Below, piece after piece: positions 56,868 to 64,000 of a stretch of 64,000 nucleotides of DNA. The translations under genes were made by a program, and so were the position numbers. Location: the NCBI GenBank assembly GCA_025677825.1, contig JAIXMO010000011.1:97001-161000 (forward strand), read 5' to 3'. This DNA is from Helicostylum pulchrum (taxonomy: Eukaryota; Mucoromycota; Mucoromycetes; Mucorales; Mucoraceae). Under the pieces are notes generated by a model. It was not told where the DNA came from. It saw nothing but the letters and a program-made list of their open reading frames with translations, and did not search any database. The stretch's first letter is position 1. Each line of letters begins with the position of its first letter.

Positions 56868-57967
56868 ATGGTTTCCAACACTCAAGTTATTTTCGCCAAA
56901 GTCCCCACCACTTTCCCTGTTGCTGGTGAACATATGGTAGTCAAGAAGTCCGAAATCGATCTTGATGCCGAGATTCCTCAAGGAGCTATTCTTACCAAGA
57001 CTTTAGATTTATCTGTTGATCCTTACATGCGTGGACGTATGAGAGATGCCAGTGTCGAATCATACTCTCCTGCTTTCCCTCTTAACCAAACCATGAGCGG
57101 TTACGTCGTCGCTCAAGTTATCAAATCCAACAACTCCAAATTTACTGTTGGTGATATAGTTTACGGCTTGGGCGGTTACGCCGAATATGTTGTTACTCCC
57201 GAACCTTATACTGCCTTATTGACTGTTCGTAACGACATTAAGGATTCTGGTCTTCCTGTCAGCAACTATCTCGGTGTTCTTGGTATGCCCGGTATGACAG
57301 CTTATGTTGGGTAAGTTCATGCGAAGTTTTATGAAAAAAAAATTCTTTACTAATTTAAAACTCAATTTATAGTTTAATCAAGTTCGGTAAACCTGTCAAG
57401 GGAGAAACTTTATACGTTTCTGCTGCTTCTGGAGCTGTTGGTCAATTAGTTGGTCAAATTGGTGCCAGACTTGGTTTAAGAGTTGTTGGCTCTGCTGGTT
57501 CCGACGAAAAGGTTGATTACTTGAAGGAACTTGGTTTCGATGCTGCTTTCAACTACAAGACTGTTGATATTCAACAAGCCCTTGGTGAACATTGTCCTAA
57601 CGGTATTGATATCTACTTCGAGAACGTTGGTGGTAAGATGCTTCAAGCTGTCATTGACCATGCCAATAAGTTCGCTAGAATTGTTTGTTGCGGTATGATC
57701 TCTCAATACAACACTCAAAACCCTGAGCCTATTTATAACATGATGAAGGTCGTTTCCAAGTCTCTTGAGATCCGTGGTTTCATTGTTAGTGATAGCCCTG
57801 AAATGAATGAAGCTTTCAGAAGAGATGTCACTGAATGGTTAAAGACTGGTGAGATCAAATACCGTGAAGACATTGTTGAAGGTATTGAGAACACTCCCGA
57901 GGCTTTAATCGATGTCTTGCGTGGTAAGAACTTTGGTAAAAAAGTTGTTCACGTTGCCGATTTGTAA
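56868..57967 (+). CDS. NADP-dependent medium-chain reductase (leukotriene B4 dehydrogenase/CurA type)
   Basis: Two exons (56868-57310 and 57373-57967) with a 62-bp intron give 345 residues. Family motifs are LSVDPYMRGRM, the GxGGYAEYV segment, LGMPGMTAYVG, the nucleotide-binding AASGAVGQLVGQIGARLG and YFENVGGKMLQAVID. The structural and catalytic zinc ligands of alcohol dehydrogenases are absent. This fits the zinc-free branch that reduces alpha,beta-unsaturated carbonyls with NADPH (prostaglandin reductase, alkenal reductase, CurA). The likely role is detoxification of lipid-derived enals; the substrate is not known. It is a cytosolic enzyme with no signal peptide. Biased codon use points to high expression. 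Confidence 0.93.
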
Positions 57968-58567
57968 ATACACCCCCTACATCATTAAATAAATATCATT
58001 TTTCCATTCTATTATTTGTCTTATTTGTATATGTAGTGAAGAGAACTGCGATTGTTCTCAGTATATATGTGCTATTAATAGCCTTTTTCGCGGGTATTAG
58101 GGACTCGTTGGTCATATTAAAATATGCGGTTTCGCAGAATAAGGTTATTACACGCGGATAAGCTTCCAGTGCTGTTGGGAAATCATTATACTAAACTGTT
58201 CATCGAGTAACACAGTTTATAATTTATCTTGATTACTTTTTTAATCTCCCGCTGCTTTGTTTGCATTGATAAGGGGTGATACAAGGACACGATAAGGGGA
58301 TTACTGCATAGAAGATCGCAAAAAATGTGATTGCGTGATTTCTTTTTGCTTGGCTAAGGCCACTCTACTATCTCTTTTCATAACACACACTTCTAATAAT
58401 GCTTCCAATAAATAAATAGTTACGTTTACACATAGATAGCTCTCTTTTTTTTTGCAACGCAAATTGTTTTATTGTCGTTGTACTAACAATTGCATATTCT
58501 ATAATATGAAGCTAAAGGTGTATAATTTTGGGGAATTCTTGATATATGGGGTACTCATACAGTAGAC

Positions 58568-58698
58568 GGTCGACCTTTTTTTTAGGCAGTCGACCAAAAT
58601 CTTACTTAGGATGGGGTGCAGGACAGTCCCCAGAGTCACTCCTGTACCATAATTAGGATTCTGTAAAGGAAATTGGCCTAAAAAAAAGAGGGTCGACC
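58568..58698. mobile_element. Small inverted-repeat (MITE-like) element
   Basis: Both ends start with GGTCGACC, followed by a T-run and TTTAGGC, in inverted orientation (58568-58589 and 58674-58698). The centre is about 85 bp, and no coding capacity is present. GTCGACC occurs a third time inside (58590). A target duplication was not seen. Confidence 0.5.
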
Positions 58699-58934
58699 AC
58701 CTGCTATGTAAGTACCTACAGTCTATCCACACGATCAATCGAAAAAAGTGTTACCTTTCTTGCACTCACTCAACTTGGTTTTGTCTGCATAAAAAGGAAT
58801 CTTGTGAATCAAGTTGAAACAGAATAATAAAATGGTTAACGCATAAATACGAGTATATGAAACAAAATAGTGGTATGACTACGTCATTATGAGTAAACAA
58901 TACGTTTTTTTTTCTTTTTTTATTTTCTACGAAC

Positions 58935-59020
58935 CGGTATGGTTCTTTTTAGAGTAATGGTTATCCATAAAGGAAAAGTAATATGGAACACTTTTTAATC
59001 GACCGTGTAAATTGACCGCG
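58935..59020 (+). repeat. Dispersed repeat, copy C
   Basis: Third, shortest and most diverged copy of the family at 18363 and 50856. It keeps TTATCCATAAAGG (against CATCCGTAAAG), AAAAGTAA, TTTTTAATCGACCGTGTAAA and TTGACC. Confidence 0.6.
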
Positions 59021-59120
59021 TATCAATATTTCCCTGATTTTCAATCCAGAGCCCTTCCGTAGTTACTCCTTCTTGGCAATCCATTCCCTGATAAAGTTTT
59101 ACAAATCAAGAATGGCTTGA

Positions 59121-59360
59121 ACTAAGAAAGGAATACCGGTCACTGAATATGATACAATCAAACCCATTTTACGACTGGTATTTCAAGCCTACCGAGAGAG
59201 CAAATCGTTTGATGTCAATTGGTTAAACATGTACAAAGAGGCTAAGAAACTCGAAGAAAACTATGACCCTGTCTTTAACCCTGAACACGATGACGCTTCC
59301 TTTTGTATCTATTTCACGTTACAAGTACTATCTATAATCGATTTGCAAATACACTCATGA
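59121..59360 (+). pseudogene. Short coding relic of unknown family
   Basis: A 79-codon open stretch without a start has protein-like composition (IPVTEYDTIKPILRLVFQAY, WLNMYKEAKKLEENYDPVF). Upstream sequence in another frame (FPDKVLQIKNGL) appears to continue it, implying a frameshift near 59118. I do not recognise the parent gene. Confidence 0.35.
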
Positions 59361-60776
59361 AAATGTATTATACACATTTTATATCTTCTAATGAATATAT
59401 TTTTTTTCGCGAATAAAATACTATATAATAAGGTTTAATGTGGTGCTTAATTAACAAGTGGAGATTAGGTCCGCCCAAAAGGGCGAGTTTTTTTTTTTTT
59501 TTTTTTTTAATTTTGGATTAATTTCATGGCGTCTATCTGCGTTGTGTTTCAAAATTTCGGTTAGTAGGTTGATTGTTGTTGTTGAGGATTTTACTAATTG
59601 TGCTTTATTTAAAGCTCTAATTATATTATCACTATTAGTAGTAAGAATTGAATTCCTGTTAATGTGCATAATCGATATAAGATGCGAGAGACTACTTATA
59701 AAAGCATGTGGAAGGTTATGAAATGAGAAATAATAGTCTGGATTTTTTGGGATGTTAACAAACATTAGTAAAAAAGAATAGACGCGTCTGATTATTTCGT
59801 AGTAACGCAGCGAATACTTGTACGAACAATTTTTTGTATTATTGATGTATCCAAGTAATATTAGAGTGATATCATTTAGTCATATTTTGTACAAGTGCGA
59901 TACCTGCTTATCAACTTACATAAAACTATATACAGATATAATAAGTAGTCCAGTAAGTGAAGGAAAGTATGATGCAATAATTGCAGTTACAATAGATATA
60001 AGTGAAAATAAGGCTTTGGGAATAATCCTTTCTAGAATAAATTATTAGCAATTCCAAACCAAATAAGAGAAATATGACATTGTATCAAGTGATTCGTAAG
60101 GGATATTTCTTAGTGGTTCCAGACAAACATTGTATCTTTAATTGTTAATATGAAATAATGACGGTAATATTTCTTAAATTTTATCAGAAAGTGACCAAAA
60201 GAGAAGCATGAACACCAGTAACTACCCACTGTGAACAATATTCTTAAGTTTCACTGTAAGCCAAATAATACATGGATCTCAGTAGTAGATGTTCTGACAG
60301 CTAGTATCACCATTCTATTCCGGGTTTTATCAAAAGAAAAAACAATCATGCAGTTTTTTTTTATCATCGAAATTAAAATGCCAAGGAATGTTAAACTGGA
60401 ACCCACTAGAAAATATCTGTTAAAATTACCAGACCAAATAAATAAAAGTACTCACTCTTAAAAAGTATGATACTCTGTCCTACTTGAGTGTACTCCCTCC
60501 AGTACACAGAAATTAAATGTAGGAATAGGTGATTCGAATCTTCCGTAAAATGGGGATATCTCTTATTTTTTACAACAATTTATCAGAATATAATCCATTC
60601 AAAAAGAAGATAAAATATTTTTTGTTTTTAGGGAGGACACAATGAGTGAGTAATGACGATATTTTCTGCGCGTTTTCAAAAAATGATAAAATAAAAAACA
60701 TAAAACCTGGTACGCGTTTCTTTCTCCTTTTTTTTTTCAACACTATTTTTGCGTCTCAACCTTTTCAATCTTAACT

Positions 60777-60977
60777 ATGTCTAAAAGCAAAGATCCCCAG
60801 CTTGAACAACTTGAACAACTTGAAGAAGACGCACAAGAATCTATAAGAAGAGGTGTAGTATATGACAGACTGTTCGTTTCTTATCAATTTGAATATGATT
60901 CGAAATTAAAACTAACGTCCAAAATGGAATTGAGACCTAACGAGACTACGCCTTTTTCACCTGCATCTAAAGAATGA
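60777..60977 (+). pseudogene. Left half-copy of a small gene (plus strand)
   Basis: The first 44 codons (MSKSKDPQLEQLEQLEED and onward) are identical to those of the minus-strand gene at 61267. The frame then leaves the duplicated arm and ends after 22 unrelated codons read from the antisense of the spacer. The arm includes the same promoter sequence, so it may be transcribed. The protein is most likely non-functional. Confidence 0.6.
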
Positions 60978-61267
60978 TATCTTTCGCGATATTCAAGAGC
61001 CTTTCTTTTTATAGCAGTAGCAGCAGCATTCTCTACTTCTCCTACATTTTGTTTAGAGCCAGAGCCAGAACCAGAAGCAGAACTGCCAACATCGTTATTA
61101 AGCTCAATCAATTGCTGTTTCATGTCCAGAGTTTTCAATTTCGAATCATATTCAAATTGATAAGAAACGAACAGTCTGTCATATACTACACCTCTTCTTA
61201 TAGATTCTTGTGCGTCTTCTTCAAGTTGTTCAAGTTGTTCAAGCTGGGGATCTTTGCTTTTAGACAT
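60884..61267 (-). CDS. Small acidic coiled-coil-like protein, 3' end disrupted
   Basis: A 127-codon frame starts at 61267. The N-terminus has a Gln-Leu-Glu repeat typical of a short coiled coil. A Ser/Gly linker (SSASGSGSGS) and an Ala/Arg helix (AATAIKRKALEYRERY) follow. The last eight or nine codons, before TAG or TAA at 60884, are read through the complement of the left arm. The original C-terminus was therefore replaced by the inverted duplication. Function is unknown. The 5' half is probably authentic because both arms preserve it with its promoter. Confidence 0.55.
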   Translation of the reverse strand: MSKSKDPQLEQLEQLEEDAQESIRRGVVYDRLFVSYQFEYDSKLKTLDMKQQLIELNNDVGSSASGSGSGSKQNVGEVENAAATAIKRKALEYRERYHSLDAGEKGVVSLGLNSILDVSFNFESYSN

Positions 61268-61352
61268 AGTTAAGATTGAAAAGGTTGAGACGCAAAAATA
61301 GTGTTGAAAAAAAAAGGAGAAAGAAACGCGTACCAGGTTTTATGTTTTTTAT

Positions 61353-62297
61353 ATAAATGTATGAATCTCGTTGCAGGTGTCTGGTCTAGGTATTCGTTTT
61401 ATAAATACTACGCTTGAGGAACCTGGATTGTACGTCACTGCAGAATCGCACTACCACTCAATCTCAAAATCGTTGGCAAATCTCACCTTATACTTCGATT
61501 TAGCTTTACATTTGTTGTGTTTCCGGGACGCCTGTGTCTCAACTAGTAACACTTACAATGAGCATCTGATAAACCAAAAAAAACAAAAACAAAAATCGAA
61601 CAGGTTCAGCCTTCTGGGTTAACTGAAAAACAAGAATCAATCAGAGGAACATGGAACCCACCACGCGGCGCCAAGTCTTGCATACCTCCTCCCCCTAAGA
61701 ACCTCTGGAAATCAAAGTAAAAATATAGTTCAAGTTAATCCATCGAATGAGTTTTTTTTTTTATGTATTAAATCGCGTTATTAATTCAATCAAATGAGTA
61801 CTTTAAGCTTTTTATTGTTTTTATTTATTTTGTATTATTTGGGAAATTCTATTAGCCGGAACGACTATACATGGCACTTTTTGTTCAGTTTATGTTAAAA
61901 CTTTTTGTCTTTAAATTTTTAAAAGCGGCTACCACAATAATAATTGTACATGATGATCTTGAAAAGTATGTAATAATCGAAAGGTTTTAGTATCCGCCAA
62001 ATGGGATTATTTAACGCCCCTTATTAAGAAATAATTCGTAATTTTTATTTCACAAAAAAAAAAAAGCTATCGAAACACCGCCATCATTTGCTTTTTCTCT
62101 TACGCCAATGGTTTATTTGCGGTTATACTTGACCGAACTTTCCGGATAAACAAACTACGAGAAAAAGCGAACTCACATTTTTTTTTGTTGCTTTCGTTCT
62201 TTTCTTTCTCTGTATCTACTTTAACCTTTTTTTTTTAAAAAAAAAGGGGGTCCCTGGTTATATTAACGCTACCGTACTTATTTTTTAAAAACACATC
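61353..62297. other. Intergenic region with possible exon relics
   Basis: A frame at 61371-61622 opens just after a CAG (VSGLGIRFINTTLEEPG and onward). A second frame ending near 61721 (SIRGTWNPPRGAKSCIPPPP) looks protein-like. No start or full splice model could be built, so I do not call a gene. A pyrimidine-rich stretch (62180-62240) precedes the next ATG. Confidence 0.4.
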
Positions 62298-64000
62298 ATG
62301 TCTGGAACTTGGAAACCAAACACTTACGAGGGTCAAACTTTAGCAAGTCAAATCGAAAAGACGAATAGAGAAATAGCAATAATGCCAGAGCATCGTTATC
62401 AACACATTGCTCCTTATGGAGGTATTCCTAATACGAATCGACCTGAGAACAGGCGCGTGGGAAGGGCCTGGTAAGGGAAAAAAAAAAAAGTCTTGGCAAT
62501 ACTGAATTTATTTGACTAAAAAAGGGTTTTTTTTCTTCTTTTTACTTTATTAGTGATGAATGCAGAAGGAAAAAGATTAAATGTGCTATACTTCAAGGAT
62601 CCAAATCCTGTAAAAATTGCATTTCGTATCAAAAGGGGTGTACATATAACACCAGGTAGAGTGTGCGGTTTTTTTTCTTTTGTCTTGTAATACTTACTAT
62701 TAGCATAGTGTTAAAAAACGAGGACCACCAAGAGGGTAAACAAATGCATAATTTTGTTTATAAAGTTTGAGTTAATTTTATTTATTTTTGACAGGTATAT
62801 TGGAACATTAGAAAACAGACTTCAAATAATCGAAGGACTTATCGACGGTATGTCAACTAACAAAAACTCATCACCTACATCCGCCGCCACAACATTATCG
62901 AATAAAGATGATCCCAACAACAACGATACGCCTATATACGACCAAGACCGTATACCCCGAAAGAAGCCAAAGTTACTAGCAGAGAATGAAAAAGCAGCAC
63001 CCGAACCCTCTATTAATCCTAGAGCTCTACTTGAAGCTGTTAAAAGCTACACTCTTCCATCTGAAGGACGATTTATTAGCGGCTATAATACATCTCACTT
63101 ATTTACAAGGATGCATATGCAACATAAAGAACTACTCATACGCAGCGGCATTGACATCCAATCCAGCAAAGACGGTGAATATATGCGAGTGAAAAAAATA
63201 ATTTCTGCAGACGATAAGAGACAAGAACAACTTTGTGAGTTAGTTAAACTTGGTGTGATTCGATACACAGAGACAGTTCAAAATATCAATGATTGGATTT
63301 GGACTGTTGCTGGTATTAGAAAAGAATTAAGTGATAGATTAGTTCGAATGTAAACCAAAAAAAAAAAAAAAAAAAAACCAGAAAAGTCAACTAACAACAA
63401 CATATAACAGTTACTTTAGATATATTCACTCTCTTCTTCCTGTTATCAACAAAACCGAGTTTTTAGAAGAATATAGAGGTATTCGACCTTGTTATCCATC
63501 GGGCGCAATACTGAACGCTATTTTCGGTGCCTCAGTACGATACATTGATAACTGTAAAAAGTTTGCCGACTCGGATCGCTTAGATGACGGCAAAACTTGG
63601 GATTTCCATGAAAAACTTTCGGAAATGTTGTTTCAAAACTTGATTATTTTTATTAAAGGAAAATATGTTCCTAGTCTAGCTACAATTCAGGCTATCGTCA
63701 TAGCTCATAATCATTCTGCAAATGTAGAAAGCTGGAGCTCAGGATGGCTTCTTAATTGTGTTGTAAGGAACTCTCGCCTAAAAAAAAAGCTTTCTTTCGC
63801 TAATACATAATTTCTGTTATTATAGGCTGTTCGAATGGTAACAAAAAAAAAAAAAAAAAGTACAATTGCAAAAAAAAATATTCGTGCTAAGCATTTCTTT
63901 AGAGTCAGGATATTGGATTACATCGATCAAGTGAAACTTGGAATATATCTCAAGAAGAAAAAGAAACGCGAAGAACAGTTTGGTGGTCAGTTTATATACT
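62298..64000 (+). CDS. Zn2Cys6 transcription factor, truncated by the window edge
   Basis: Predicted exons are 62298-62470, 62554-62655, 62795-63349, 63411-63762, 63826-63837 (a 12-base micro-exon encoding AVRM) and 63903 onward. The Zn2Cys6 cluster uses Cys58, 61, 68, 77, 80 and 87 (ACDECRRKKIKC, then SCKNCISYQKGC) and is followed by RYIGTLENRLQIIEGLID. The fungal-specific transcription factor domain begins at about residue 270, with FRYIHSLLPVINKTEFL, YVPSLATIQAIVIAHN and, after the micro-exon, SQDIGLHRSSETWNIS and RRTVWWSVYI. The gene continues beyond 64000. It shares its architecture, including a cluster split by an intron, with the regulator at 43118. Targets are unknown. Confidence 0.88.

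Larger units (their letters stand above)
57968..60690. other. Repeat-rich intergenic region
   Basis: About 2.7 kb with no intact gene. It contains a small inverted-repeat element (58568-58698), dispersed repeat copy C and a coding relic (59121-59360). A minus-strand frame at 59451-59765 ends in a poly-Lys run from the homopolymer at 59489-59508, and I could not assign it. The frames at 59818-60048 and 60231-60461 have no recognised content. Confidence 0.45.
60691..61352. repeat. Fold-back inverted duplication (two 217-bp arms)
   Basis: The left arm 60691-60907 and right arm 61137-61352 are inverted copies. They differ only by one T in a homopolymer (10 T against 9 A on the opposite side). 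The spacer is 229 bp. Each arm contains about 85 bp of upstream sequence, the ATG and the first 44 codons of the same gene. Confidence 0.95.

Noticed and set aside
59451..59765. Minus-strand frame of 104 codons
   Set aside because: Part of it is a homopolymer-coded Lys run. The N-terminal part is protein-like, but no relative or splice model was found.
1..64000. CRISPR arrays, operons or prokaryotic islands
   Set aside because: No regularly spaced short repeats and no ribosome-binding-site organisation; introns run through the coding genes.

Overview
This window is nuclear DNA of an early-diverging fungus, most likely Mucoromycota and probably Mucorales. The evidence is the AT-rich sequence with long A/T homopolymers, many short GT-AG introns (about 55-75 bp), protein-coding genes on both strands, and the gene content. 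That content includes sterol C-24 methyltransferase (ERG6), a STE12/SteA-type regulator with C2H2 fingers, Zn2Cys6 regulators with a fungal-specific domain, and expanded F-box and BTB families. No tRNA gene, organelle DNA, virus or bacterial insertion was seen. Exon models were built by hand from reading frames, splice sites and phase arithmetic; none was confirmed with transcripts.

Layout. 0-6 kb: a transposase-like relic, an acidic repeat protein, a double BTB/T1-domain protein and a small Cys/His protein. 6.8-11.5 kb: two F-box-like genes in tandem, duplicated with their flanks. 12.5-18.5 kb: a mobile-element zone holding a mariner remnant with terminal repeats, a piece of large-subunit rRNA, a Mutator-like (MULE) remnant with an OTU protease domain, another F-box-like gene, a 133-bp palindromic MITE with the same ends, and an unknown spliced gene. 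19-32 kb is a conserved housekeeping block: a cytochrome b5/acyl-CoA dehydrogenase fusion, a bacterial-type RNase P protein homologue, an ANKRD16-like ankyrin protein, an HSL-type alpha/beta hydrolase, STE12 and ERG6. 32-39 kb: MITEs, inverted repeats and two decayed F-box genes. 39-46 kb: phytochelatin synthase and a metacaspase converging 48 bp apart, then a Zn2Cys6 regulator with a polyglutamine tail. 46.8-55.6 kb: a second transposase-like relic, a protein with three copies of an unrecognised Cys-rich module, a spliced lineage-specific gene, a tandem non-coding repeat and a BTB/T1 protein. 56.8-64 kb: an NADP-dependent oxidoreductase, a repeat-rich gap, a nearly perfect fold-back duplication of a gene 5' end, and a Zn2Cys6 regulator cut by the window edge.

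The genes do not form one pathway. The conserved blocks carry sterol synthesis, fatty-acid oxidation, mating or filamentation control, metal detoxification and protease functions. The intervening blocks are turnover zones where F-box and BTB genes, both typically ubiquitin-ligase adaptors, are duplicated and decay next to DNA transposon remnants. The least explained items are the triple Cys-module protein with its decayed copy 3.7 kb away, the spliced gene at 51.2-53.1 kb, the tandem 177-bp repeat at 54.0-54.4 kb and the fold-back at 60.7-61.35 kb.
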